64,000 nt of DNA from Cloeon dipterum (lineage: Eukaryota; Arthropoda; Insecta; Ephemeroptera; Baetidae), in contig NC_088790.1 of assembly GCF_949628265.1 (NCBI RefSeq), positions 12,590,545-12,654,544 on the forward strand, read 5' to 3'. The position numbers and the translations under genes were made by a program. The notes beneath the pieces are model-generated. The model was not told where the DNA came from, did no database searches, and saw only the letters and a list, made by a program, of their open reading frames with translations. Of this stretch, positions 48,701 to 61,391 are shown one piece after another. Each line of letters starts with the position of its first letter. Position 1 is the stretch's first letter.

Positions 48701-51700
48701 TTTCGTCCAAATTCTGGAGCAATGAGCGAGGAAATTGGACGCAAATTGCGGATTTTTTCTCAGCGCTCGGTCAAATTGGCCATTGTCAACACCGCGCGTT
48801 TCCACCGAGCTCGTGCACATATAATTAATTTAAGGTCCGTTTTTCCGGTGCTCGCGCGCGGGGCCAATTAAGTCGGAGGATTCGCGGTCTAATTGAGAGT
48901 ATGTTTCCTAAAAAATTTGGAGTAGCCCCAGTGACAAGAGCAGTGCGTGATTATTTCGAGCAAGGTCAGGACTACAACGCGTGGAAAAGTACCGTTGCTT
49001 TCTCTTTCTCCTCTTCGTTTGGCTTCTTCTTTTCTCTCGATCACTCGCTCGCTCGTGTGTCGTTAGCATTCGGCTGCTTTTTCCATCGTCAGCAGAGGTG
49101 TGACTTTTCACTTGTCGCAATTCGACCCACAAACAAACGCAAGCAAAGAGAGGAGGAAATGAAAACAATTTCCACATACGCACACCGAGACGTCCGCAGC
49201 GTGAAAAAGAAAAAGAAGCGTGGAATTTGCCGGCGATCCGAGTGGAATGCGCGCAATGCAGGGAAAAACGGGCCAAAGCAGCGTAACACGCCCTTGAACG
49301 CAAACACATTCCAGCTTAAGTTGGTCAGAAGTCAGAAATCACGAGCTAAACGGCACTCTTAGCACATTGGTCCTCCGCTAGTTTGATATTATGGTGCGCT
49401 GAGAGTTATTTCTTTAATTGCCGAGGAAAGGGTTTTGTCGAGCCAGATAGTGACGTAGATTCGCAGAGAGCCCGCGTTCATTACCAGAAACATTCCCATT
49501 TGCGAGTCAAATCCCAAAAACCGGTATTAAAATACATCGCAGGCTTCTTCGAAATGTTTTTATTAAAAGAATTTGGATTTCTCTATACGAACCTGACACG
49601 ACCAGAAAAATATTACGTAAGCCCATTTACAAAATATTGGCATAGAACAGAAAATTTCAAACATTCTAATTTCAAATAAAATTATTATGCATTTTATTCA
49701 TTCTGTGTGTTTTATTTGGGTAAATTTATTTGTACAATTATATGGTGATCGGTATTTTTGTTTTCATCGAATAAAGCGTATCTGGGATACCGAGAATGGT
49801 CGAGAGTTATAAACTCTTAAGATGTTAAGTAGAAAATAAATTTCTGGATGGAGCGAGAAATTTTCAAGATTAAACGGTCAATCAGTATTGAAATAGTAAA
49901 AAATATAAGAAAAAAATAATTAAAATTTTCAACATTGGCCGCACAGGCTTGGAAACTCTAGGCTCACTCTATCTAGAGATTGCTTTTCTTATACTTACCA
50001 TTTTTTAAGGACCGGCCAAGTCTTTGAATTCCTAGCGGGTAATTTTGGGATTTTATAGCTTCAAGTTAACAGATTTAAAGATCTATTAATGGGGCCGGAT
50101 GACGCCTGATTTCCATTTCCCGTGAACAATGATGCAAACCTTGAGTAAGCTACTTTTCTCAAAATTGAAATATCAAGTTGAATTTTCTCTAGTTTTTAAA
50201 GCCAAAATATCGCATATTTATTTTCTTTCATTTAAACCTGTGTCAACATTCTAGAAAAAGTTAAAATTTATTTTGGTTAAATTTTACCGCTGAAAATTTG
50301 GGCATGCCTTAAAAGTTTTATTAGAAAGGATGTTCAAGCATTACATTTATAATCTCTATCGTGGTAACATTCAACGCACGTGTGCGTATCTTGTGTTCTA
50401 GTCAGTCTCACGTCTTTATCAGACGAGAGAGCTCAAGAGGCACGATTCTGGAAGGAATAAATTCGCTTGATGCCAGCGAAAAGCAAAACAGAAAGCGTTC
50501 TGTTCGCAAGCCGACTACCGGAGTTCGTGAATGGAATGGAGCGCGGATGAATGAATGAAAAGTCATGCAGGGAGAAATGCAATTCGCAGCCAAAGGCTCC
50601 GAGGGCAGGCAGACGCAGACAGTGAAATGATTCTGGCCGAGAGACGAGAGCTTTTTCTATCAATGAATGTCGCGCGCATCCGGCTCTCTTTTATAACTAA
50701 TTCCGCACCGAAGCGAGAGCAGCCTATTTTCCGATGCCTCTCGCAGACGCATCTTCAGTCAGACGAACAAAAAAAGAGTGAAATCGATGTAAAATAGTCG
50801 AGCACGCGCCGGTCAAAATGGCCTCTTTTGATACGGGCTCGTCTAGTTCTACACACGGCACACACGCATTTTCTCAACCCTTGCGGTAAATCCAGCCGGG
50901 CCTCTTTTACAGTTTGCTCCACGCCAAAGATGCAATTGCGATGAATCACCTAGCGGCCTCTTTGTCACCAGTCAGCCAGTCAGTGAAATCAAATGATGCA
51001 TGCTGTCGGTACTACCACGCAATACCGACGTTTGGATATTTTTAACTAGAACTTATTAGAAATTTAAACGAGAAAATATGATTTTTTATTTTCGTGATTT
51101 ATATTCAAGATAATAAAAAACTGCTTCACATCTTTCGACTCTAATTAATTTTTTTTAAATAAAAAGTAATAGATAATATCAATGCCTGGATCATAAAAAT
51201 AAAGTAGCAAGAATTTCACAGTCATTAGCACGTGAAAGCATGTATGTTTTTTATAAAATTAATAACGCTTGAGAACTGATTAATTCGCAGCACAAATTCG
51301 GCTTAAGTTTGAACACACGCATTCACTCTTGGAAGATAAAAGATAACGCAGTGTTCTACTAAAGCGATCTGTCGGCTCTAATAATAGCCCTGCAGAACCA
51401 TAATAAAGATTACTTTGAAACTAATATTTAATTTGCTGGCCGTTCCGCTGCTCTGCTCGACTGCCTTATGCGACGTGTGTGTGTTTTAAATTTTACAGCA
51501 GGGGCCGAAAGAATACTCAGCAAAATTATTGCTTTGTGCTGCGAAAATGGATTCTCACACACCAACCGAAAGCGTCAGCTGGGCGCTTCGTTCCAATGAC
51601 CCTCATTTCTGGACCGAGTGCGAACCAGCAGTAAATTCGGTGACGTCGTAATTGGCTTACGTCGGCGCTACAAAAAACGCCGCTGTATTGAACAATGAAT

Positions 51701-54700
51701 AACACTGTGCATATTGAGGACGTTCAAAGCAAATTTTTGGTCGGGCTTCTAGAACTTACATTTTGAGATGTGTGCTGAGATTTATACACTAGATTTGAAT
51801 ATTTTTTGAAAATAAATTGTATTTTGTGTTTGTGAAAACATATTAAGTAACGATTCAGGGAAAATTTACTACAGTGATACTTCAAATTGTAGAATTTGTC
51901 ACAGAAAATGAGGGAAATTTTTCTTTTGGAAATTTGTAGTTTTTTTTATCAAATAGCCGGGTATTTCATAGAAACTTGCTTAGATACTTGCAAAATTAAC
52001 CACTTTGTAATGAATCATAGCTTCAGTTGCATTTGGCAGTATATAAATTACTGTATCCTTCAGAAACCACTGAAAATTATCGGAAGATTTTGTGTTAATT
52101 ATAAATCCACCATTTTCGCATAGAAGTGCCGTTTTCTAATCAGCAATATGTTGAGTTGCTTACTGTAAAAAATCGTCCCACTCTTGGACTGCTGTCTGCA
52201 AATCGATAAATTACGCGCGCGCCGCTGATGCCACTTCCCACCTTTTTGGAGGTTTGTTCATCGCACGGATTAAATAAGAGTCGGATATCTTTGGGCGAGT
52301 TGATTTTTATATTTAATAACGGGACCAACGAATGCTGGCCGCGTCAAGCAGCAATCTACGTTCGTAATCTGTTAATAGAGACGGTCAAACTTCGAATTCC
52401 TCACGTCGAGATGATGGCTAAAATACTAACTCTTCTACAGATACGAAATTCGCCGTTTTTATTTTCCAATCCTTTTTTAAACGACATGAAAAGACAGGTT
52501 GCTGCACTAATTAATGAATTTTAGAGAAATTTTATCAGAAAAATTACAAGTTGTCTGATTTTCAAATTGATTTGGTTCCGCATCTGCCTGATTTTGACCC
52601 AGTTTCATGAGGTACATCGTAAAAATATCTCAACGACGCGAGGCCGATCAATTACGACTCGAAAACGCTATCGGCATCTGTAATAGGACGAAACACACTA
52701 TTTCCCCGCGTTGATTGATCGATCAGAGAGAACTCTCGTGTCGCCCAAACAAATCCGGCTTGACTATATTAATTACACCCTTTACTGTAACTGTAAAAAT
52801 GCACTACGAAGCGAGGCTTTTTTCGAAAAAGCGGTACACTTTCTTTTTCGAGTCGGAAAGGACTTTGTTTGTACATATGGAGGTTACTCTCGTATTATTT
52901 GTCCTGTTGGCCGGTGCTGGAGCATAGTATGTGCGCATTCACAGGCTATCTGGGTCACTCAGCTCTCCGCTCATATCAAGTACAGGTACGCGTAAACACA
53001 CGCTCTTCCTTCCTCCTCGCATTCTCATCCTCAAACCCATCTTCACCGGACCCATGACTAAAAAAATAGTCAAAAACTTCATTTTTTCAAAATAAAATAA
53101 TTTTTTTATTTACATTTCCCTGATTAGGTGAATTTAAATAAAATGTGCTACAAATCAGATATATTATAATTTTTGAATGAAACCCATTTTTACTACATTG
53201 ACGTTCTTTTTTAGTCTGATCTTTTTATTCATAGCAAACTAGCATATTTTACAAAATGGCTAATTTTTTTAGATTTTACACAGAAAAAACTAGACAAATT
53301 TTGAAAAGTAGAGCTTTATAGGTCAATAATGAAAGACATTTTACAATTTTGACGATAATAAGTAGTTCATCGAGCTTATTGTTTGTGACATGTACCAACA
53401 GTTTATCTCTATAAAGTGAAATAATGAAATCAGGACCAAGGATAAGTTAAATTTTAGATTTTTTAAATTTCTCGAATTGTTAAACAGTTTGCTAATGATA
53501 TTTTCACTTGATTTTCGATTCGCGATCTATCCAATAGTGTGCGAATTATGAGGTAAATTTTCATTCTGGCAACATTAATTATGATTTCCAATAAAGGAGA
53601 CAATGCTCGCTTCTTGATTAGTATGCAAACCTTTGAGCTGATTTTCGCAGAAATTTAAATGGCAGGCTGGGAAAATTGTAGCTAGTTTTGAATTATCTGC
53701 TTATATATTTAATGTAAATAAGGTACAAAAATTATTTTTCATAGTTCATAGAATTTAAAACATTTCAATAATATGTATTTATTTGGCACTTACTTACGAT
53801 TTAGCAAAAGTAGGTCTGAATAAACAAAAAATGAAACTAATATAATATAGTAGTCGCTTTATTTATTATGACTTAAATCCACTTTCAATCGTCTGCGTCT
53901 GCACGATGGTGAAAAGTAAATTATTATAGTCGATTGTACAGGCTGCTGTTGAAAGAAGTTGGGTTGAATCGCGGCGAGACCGATTTTGCTGCTTGCGGCA
54001 GGCGAGTCACTCTTTCTGCTCTCGCCGTAACGATTACCATCTCGTTTATTCTTCGTTATGGCCATTCTGCGCGCGCGGTGCGGCCGGGACCAATTACTCG
54101 CTGTGAAGTAACAACTTGCTTGCTCTGCTCTTCGCCGGCCGTCTCGCGGAGCGTCTCTCGGAATTCCCACCGTTCAAATCACTGGATGGATGCGGATGGG
54201 CGACGAGCGAGCAGCAGCCAACAAACACGCACGCGGCTAACCACAAAATGCTGTGCTACATTTTAAAAATAGTATATTATATATTATTTACGATACACTC
54301 ACTCACTCGAGCATTGAGACGGAAATTCATCGCTCCAAAAGGAGCAACGAGGAAGTGGAAAATCTCTCACGTGTGTGTCTCTTTCTTTCTCTAATTTCGA
54401 TTTTTCCTCTTCAAGTAGGTCAGTTCTTCGGAGAATGCATGAACGACGATACTCCTTTTTTGTCACGGCGTGACTCACAAAATTCATTGTTGGGCTTGCT
54501 GCCTCCGTGTTTGCTTTTTTCACTGTGCCGTTCCGTAAAAGGTCATGTCTGGGTTCGAACAGGAAACAGTCTAACTCAAAGCTGACGAAGTCAGATTTTT
54601 CAAACTAGGCAAACGAGGAGGAAAAAATACTAAATTTAAAGAAGATTAAAATTAACAATCGTCAACTGGTGAGCTACAAAGAAAAGATTTATTTTATATA

Positions 54701-56147
54701 ATATAAATTCGAAGTCAATATTTGACTGCCGGTTTCCTAATTTTAATGATATTTTGATTTGTTTGATGAACCAATGTGCAATGATCAAATTTTGATAAAG
54801 CTGTTTTGATTTAGTAGTAGAACGCTTCGAAATTGCAGGTTTTCTGCTTTGCATGATTGTTGCCATTTTGAACTAGCAAATCAAATCATAAAAAAACTGT
54901 TGAAGGGTGGGGGACAATTATTTAAAAAAAAAAACTGCTGGACTTCCTTGCTATTGGAATTAAAAATGGAAATAATCATATTAGAGACACACATTTTTGC
55001 TGTTAAAATAAAACGAAATTTTCCCAATTAAAAATTCGGGATTTCGATTTGAATCGTGTGTTTACTTATAATTTGTTGAAACCTGATCATGGGTTTGAAA
55101 TGATGGGCTTAAAAATTTAAGGATATAGTCCTTAGTTTTTAATTTGGAACTTCATTTTAATTACACATTGCTGGAAATCATGCACTTCAGGGCAAGATTA
55201 AAATAAAAACACGACTTAAGCTTAAATATTAGGGCAGGAGAGACCAAGATAAGACATTAGGTCTAGATTCTTTTTATTTTGCTGGCTATGTGCTACAAAA
55301 ATGTTTCAAAAGAAAAACCTACGCAGTAGATCTCAAAAATAGCGACCAGACGAACTATAATTATTGCTGATGGGTTCGAACTATCATTTCCTGATCTCTA
55401 TACTTCCATACTCCAATAAATGTAATATGTATGTATTAAGATTTGGCAAAAATATATCGAAAATTCATCACTTGTCCTTTTTCATGGAAAATTTCATTTC
55501 CTCTTGATGGTGAACATGCTTTCTGGTTGTTAAAATGCATGTAGGTTCCAAATGGTGACCATTTTGAGCTTCTGTGGGTGTTTTAATTCATGAAAATTTC
55601 ATTCTGTTGATAAAAATCTGAGAAATTGGTCCTTTTTTTAAAAGATTCTCGTCTTGAAGCGAAGTAAATTGTGACAAAAAGCAAACGGTTGTTGCCACAA
55701 ATTTTTTTGTTTAATTTCTTGAAAACTTCTGATCTTACGAATTCTTCAAAACCCCGAGAGTGATTGAAGAATAGAAAAATTACTTTTCCTGCATAAAAAA
55801 ATTCCAACTATACATAATCACAGTTTTAGAGCAATCGACTATGCATTAAATTGAGCTAACTGAAAACCGAATTTTTTTTTTGCCACGTGTGGTTGTTGTG
55901 TGTGTGATGCATTTCCCTTTCAATTATTCGCTGCTCGGGCACGTCGCACTTTCATTGTCGTGCCGATTCTCGGTCGCAGGCAGCGCAAGCAGGCTGATTG
56001 AAATTCCGCGGACGAAAGGCGCGTCCGTTTCGAGTGGCCAAAACAAAAGTTTACTTTCGTCGCGCGGCGCAAAAAACGCACGGCTGCCGCAGTGGATTTG
56101 ATGAGGCGGCGCGTGCATTACGCGAGCCAGGCTGCTGACCCTTGCGC

Positions 56148-56152
<5 letters not shown>

Positions 56153-56184
<32 letters not shown>
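56153..56184. repeat. (TC)16 microsatellite, potential GAGA-factor site
   Basis: Thirty-two bases of uninterrupted TC read as GAGA on the minus strand. They sit in the middle of a GC-rich island rather than in AT-rich DNA, which fits a GAGA-factor-bound open chromatin element, though simple-repeat drift is enough to explain it. Confidence 0.8.
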
Positions 56185-56186
<2 letters not shown>

Positions 56187-59100
56187 GCAGTCAGAGTCAC
56201 TTTCCGCGCGCTACTCCCACGCCTTCTCTTTCATCTTCTCACTTTTCGAATCCTTTCGCTGCCACTCTCTGCGTTTGCACGTACGCCATAAACACACCGA
56301 GCAATAATCCCCTGCTCAAGTGACCCCCCGGGAATCAGGTCACCGGGGAAATGGGACGATTTAAAAGCGGCCGCTAATTTATTGGTTTATCGTCGTCTCT
56401 CTATACGTGCCCCCCTCCCTCCGCCCGCCCGGCCAGAGATGCTCACAATCAGCGTTTAATTACGCCAGAGAAGAAATTCGCTTCCTCTCAAACCCGTTCG
56501 ACGGCCTGCCTTAGTTCCGTTTGCCACGCCGCCGAAGAAGAGCGAAATTGTTGCACAAAGCTCACGATGAAGTCGAGAAAAATGACCGTATTATTTGTTT
56601 TCTTCGCAAAACAAGTTTTAGATTTGAGGGAAATTTCGGGCAGGCACACTTTCCAACCTTTCATAGTTGAAATATCTTCTTAATATATGTTAGGAATGAA
56701 ATGATAATGCCAGATTATAACTTTTCAATCATTTTAATTATCAGGAAGTAAGATAAACTAATATTTTCTTACAACTCACCTATAGCGATTATTTTTTCCT
56801 AGAAATTGTCATTTGTGGCCGATAATTTAGAATAATTTCTTTTTCTTAATCGTTTTTTAAAGATATTGTCACTCAAGAATTAAAAAAATTTATATATATT
56901 TCTAAAGGTAACGTTTATATACTACTGGTTGTTTCCTTCCGTTACTTTTTACAAAAAGTTCTAATAAAAACTTATTCCTTCTCCCCTAAAGTGTTCGTTT
57001 TTGTAATTAAAAAAAAAACTAAATAAAAATTATTTCTAATTGGTAAAATATTGATGAAAACGAGCAGTAATATAACTCATTCATCTATGAGTTGGAAGAC
57101 ATTAGTTAGAATACAGCCTTTATGAATCATCAATTACTATATAAAAGCTAATAAATCCTCCCAACAGAGTAGTGTATTTTCTCGTTCTGTGCGGTCATCA
57201 CTTAAAGAAAATCTGCGCTCGGCAGAAGGAAGCCGGCGTCAGGTGCTCACTTTGAATGATTATCTGCGTTTTCGCACGTGTGTTGTCTTGCTGGCGAAAA
57301 TTAAATGTGCAGCTGTTGCTGCTGATGCTCCGGCCGGTGTCGTCGGTTGGGAATTTCGAGGCCAGCGCCTCGCTCTTGGCCATTTGCATTGCTTGCTTCC
57401 GTTAGAAAAAATCGGGTTAGTCTGCAGCAGCATCATCCATCGTGGATTCTTCTGGCTTCGAAAAATCACGTGTGCGTGCCTCTCTCGCAACAAGTTATTA
57501 GATGATTATTGCTGAGCTGGACGAGCGGGTAATTAAAAGAGCAATCGTGATCAATCGAGTTTTGCTTCTTCGGCAGCAGCTGCTTCGGAAGGAAGTGACC
57601 CAGATTTGGGATTTTTGGAGTGATTTATGAGAAGACATAGTTCTGCTGAATTTAAAGAAAATCCCTTCACTCTTTAGAAAACTTTCATTTGAGTATTTTC
57701 AAAATCCTTTAAATCGAAACCAATGCTTACAAGGCTGTCTCGTTTACGGGATATATTTAACGTGCTAATCGATTTTCACATAACAAACCGATTTGAATGA
57801 CGCAGTTCTCGACGTTCCCGTTACATACATAGTCCAAATTAAATTACAAAACATTACGTAAGTTCACTTTTCAGTTGCTCGTTAAATTCAAATTTAATTA
57901 ATGGAGAGAGGTTCGATTTGAAATCTGAGTGGGTTCCCACACATACATGACAACTGTAGCTCTGGCTACCTGGAAAACCTACTGACCTTAAAAGAAAGGC
58001 GGTGAAAGAAGAGCTCTCTTTCTTCTCTTTTCAAAGAGCAGTTTTCTCCGCACAGACCTTGAACTCGCACCGCTGCTGGCCATGACCATAGCGCATTCGT
58101 ATTCACTCGCTCGCCGTGTTGGCGCGGCGCGAGACAATCGCTGCGATTTGTCCTGATTTCTACCAGCAATCGATATGCTAATATCATAATCAGAGTTGAA
58201 GCTACCGAACGGGACCTCACTGATCAGCAGACCTTTTCGCGTTTGTTCCTCTGTGGACACCGCAAAAGTTGGCAAAATCGCAATCGTGGCGCCCTCTAGG
58301 GCAGAAAGACCGCACTTTTCGCTCAGAATTTGCTCGAAAAGCGCTAAGTGGAAAGATACAGCATGAGAGTTAACCTTGATTCTTTAAGATAAGGATTTTT
58401 TTAAATAATTTTCTTTGATTTTTATTTTTTGATTGAGCATTTTTATTTAATTTCGTCGATAGGTACAAGTAATCTCCATTGGATATATTCATAAATTACA
58501 ACAAGTTTGTAAAAAAAGAGTCGTGTCACATGGCGTCTCGATCTAAACTCACTACAGTCACGAGTCGGTGTGTTTGTGGAAAGAGAACACAGAAAACCTC
58601 TAGAGTCAGTCTTTCTTACGGAAAAGTGGAAGAGAGAAGGCGTTTGAAGGGTGGAAAATAAAGAACTAATTTCTACGATTGGAAGGCACGGTGGAAAATT
58701 GAAAAATAGAAATTCAGACTAGAGAGGACGACACTATGCGTAGGGGCATATAAAATTAAGAAGAGCTGTGAAAGAGAGGTCGAGTCGATTGAGCAGGTTA
58801 CACGCGAGGCAAATTTGGCATCTCGAGTAAAAATAGCTTTGGTAGTCGCGTAAATCAGAAGAAAAAGGAAGATAGAGAAAAAGAGAGAAAGATAGAGAGA
58901 GAGAGAAAATGAGCGGCAGAATAAGAGTGGCAGTCGGTTTTTTTATATGGAGTCGTCAGTCGTTTCGTAAAAAACACTCACATAATCGGGAATAAATTAA
59001 CAAAACAATAAGTTAAAATTCGAAAGGGATAGAGAGCGGCAAACGATTGTTGTACCCGTATTTGCGAAAATCATCAGAGGGAAGACGAAGAGGGAGCGGG

Positions 59101-59284
59101 AGGAGACAGTCGAAGTATTTGAAAGAGTTGAGAAAGTGGTTGAAGGGCGGCAGCGACAGGGTGGTTTCTTAATAAATTACTAATGTTATGATTGGCTCAG
59201 CAACAACCTGGCAACCTGCAAAAATAAGGAAAACAAAGCATTAGATTCATTAGGCCGGAACTCGAGTTGATTCGAGGACGCACC

Positions 59285-61391
59285 TTAGGGCTTCTGGGCA
59301 CCGTATGCCATCTGGTGGGCGTCGGAGCTGCGTCCCCATCCGCTGGAGGAACCACCGGAGTAGGATCCAGGCGAGCTGGCGGCGATGGATGCGCCGCTGC
59401 TGCTGCCAGCAGAGTAGGTATCGTGGCTGCTGTACGAGTGAGGGTGCGACACAACCTCGTAGGTCACGGCCTTGTGCTGACCTCCCAGGAGCTTCTTCAG
59501 GGCGATCACGGCGGAGAGCAGCAGAGCGATCTTGCCGATGATCAGGGCCTTACCGGCGATCAGGGCGATGGCACCAAGAACAAGAGGAGCGAGCAGGGCG
59601 GCCTTGAGCAGAACTCCGATCAGGAGGGGTCCAAGCAGCTTGCCGGCTTTCTTGACTGTAAACGAAAACGGATTGTTATATTTTGTGTCTTTTTCGATAT
59701 GAAAAATAAAATATAATTATGGTTTTGGCTTGATTGGGCAAAAAATTGTTGATGGTGCTGGAGTACCTAACTTTCTTTCCAAGGCATCTTTATTAAATTT
59801 TTATACCAACCGAGCAAAGATTAACTTTGGCAGAAAGTCTCTTTCTTCTATGCCACTAGTTAGCAGAAAAACTGAAAGAGATCTTGATAAAAAAGAGCTC
59901 AAAATATAAGTGAAAACAACGTTTAATGAGCACTCCGATTGTGAATATTGACTATTGAAATTATGGAAATATAAGCGTTGTTCTATTTATAAAAATAAGA
60001 AAATTGTGGTATGGAGAAAGCAATGCAACCCGCTGGGCCGGCACGTCAGCGGGGTTGCCTATAGTGGCGGAATTAACAGCTAGGCGGCGAGATGATTAGC
60101 CGCGATAGCACGCGGGCCGAGAAACAACTTGGAACAATGAGCGCCGTCATTTATCAGCCGGCGGGCGGGCAGGCTGAGTACATGTGTTGGTAAGACGCAC
60201 CCGGCACCTGACCCACATTCTGCCGAGTAATAAACGAGACGCATTCTAGTTGTTTTATAGGCCGGCTCATTAATATGTATTAATGCGAGATGCATCCGCG
60301 AGGAGAGGATTATGCGCGGACAGCGCCAAGTGCTGATGGGTGCGTCCGCTCGCATTGTCAGGAGCAGCGGGCACCGAGCCAAAGGTCTTTTCAACCCGAT
60401 CCAACCGTTATGTAAAGCAACAGTGCGGCTAATTAAGAGCCGAGACTTATCTCTCGAGGAGGAAAAATCAGATCGGTTCGTCTGAGGAAACGCTATTAAT
60501 TTAGCTAATTACGATTTTACGAGCAATTAGGAAGTGGCGATTGGCATCTCGCGCCCGCCGCCGGCACCAATTAGCCGAATTGCGTGAGAAACGACGGTCA
60601 TCGCGCATTGTAATAGAGCACCGGCGGTGTTTTCTTTTTTTATATTTTACTGCCAGGTTCAAGGTGCGGCTACAGTTACGTCAGCCCGCAGCGGGCAAGC
60701 ATGTGGCGGCGTGACTAGCGCACCGGCTACCGTTAACTTCTTGTCAAACAAATAGTAACATAAAGATGCTATTAATTATGGAAAGTATCAATGCGTTTGG
60801 CCACTCATCCTCGGTTTCATCTTACGACCGAATTCTTTCGAGCAGTATAGCGTTATATTTTTTAACTGGAAATGTGACAAAGCGATTCCGGCCCGAGAGT
60901 GGTGGGGGATGGGGTGCAAGGATGTGATATTTATACCTTTGACACCCTTCCTGGCCTCCTCGACCTCCTCGCCGTTAAGAGCACGGCCGACAGCAGAGAC
61001 GGCATCGACAACGTCAGCGCCCTTCAGGTCCAAGTGCAGGGAGTGGGTCTGGAGGAAACGAGCGGCGCGGCCGATCAGGGAATCGTCAATGGCACGGGGG
61101 GCTCCTTCCTTTTCCTGCACCTCGGCTTCCTCATTGCGCACCACGGTGATGCCTTCAGCCAGCTGAATCTCAGAGGCAGCAGCTAAAAATCAAAACCATA
61201 AATTGTAATTCCATAAAATCCTAAGATATTTATCGATATAATTTTCCCCTGGATGTACAGAGAATCATATCCATCCCTGAAGGGGGTATAGCACCCTATT
61301 AGAACTCACCCTGGGGCTGGTTGGCCTCCTGCTCGGTAGTAGGCAGCGCTGTGGCGGCTGCGACGGCCAGAAGAACGATGAACAACTTCAT
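59285..61391 (-). CDS. Osi: Osiris family protein (copy 3, 232 aa, cysteine-free)
   Basis: Three exons (61391-61310, 61182-60937, 59655-59285) join at phase 1 twice. The signal peptide is MKLFIVLLAVAAATA. Unlike copies 1 and 2, no cysteine occurs anywhere and the N-terminal two-cysteine block is missing: AASEIQLAEGITVVRNEE follows the signal almost directly, then GRAARFLQTHSLHLDLKG. KKAGKLLGP leads the hydrophobic run at about 115-165, ending LLSAVIALKKLLGG. The C-terminal tail is long and Ser/Gly/Tyr-rich, closing with SSDAHQMAYGAQKP, a variant of the family's LAYxAH motif. Intron 1 has no candidate exon for the missing block. Intron 2 is 1.28 kb, ten times the other Osiris introns. A possible 68-base intron begins one base after the stop codon. 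The hydrophobic and C-terminal motifs make membership secure; paralogue number is not assigned. Confidence 0.92.
59656..60936 (-). other. Large intron 2 of Osiris copy 3, with a GC-rich block
   Basis: Between the GTATAAA donor and the TTTACAG acceptor lies a GC-rich block at about 60020-60720. It contains several TAAT/ATTA homeodomain core sites: 60429-60436, a near-palindromic cattaatatgtattaatg at 60268-60285, 60504-60513, 60524-60530 and 60568-60573. No coding frame of interest is present; an intronic enhancer is the simplest reading. Confidence 0.45.

Larger units (their letters stand above)
45698..59284. other. 13.6-kb gene-free interval between Osiris copies 2 and 3
   Basis: Besides the copy 2 promoter no coding exon can be supported. 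GC-richer islands are seen at about 46730-47560, 48600-49350, 50360-51000, 51540-51670, 52690-53040, 53880-54570, 55880-56560, 57180-57600 and 57960-58330. A (TC)16 tract is at 56153-56184, and purine-rich GA tracts lie at 58860-58910. Plus-strand frames of up to 153 codons (48901-49362) have low-complexity, SFSSSF-like or KKKK-like composition and no known domain. At 59216-59283 a 68-base GTGCGT...GCAG segment may be a 3' UTR intron of copy 3. Confidence 0.5.

Noticed and set aside
48901..49362. 153-codon plus frame
   Set aside because: Composition is biased (Ser/Phe-rich then Lys-rich), there is an equally long minus frame, and no known motif.
54540..54570. GGGTTCGAA resembling a tRNA B box
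   Set aside because: No A box at the right distance and no cloverleaf can be drawn; the same holds for the copy near 55373.
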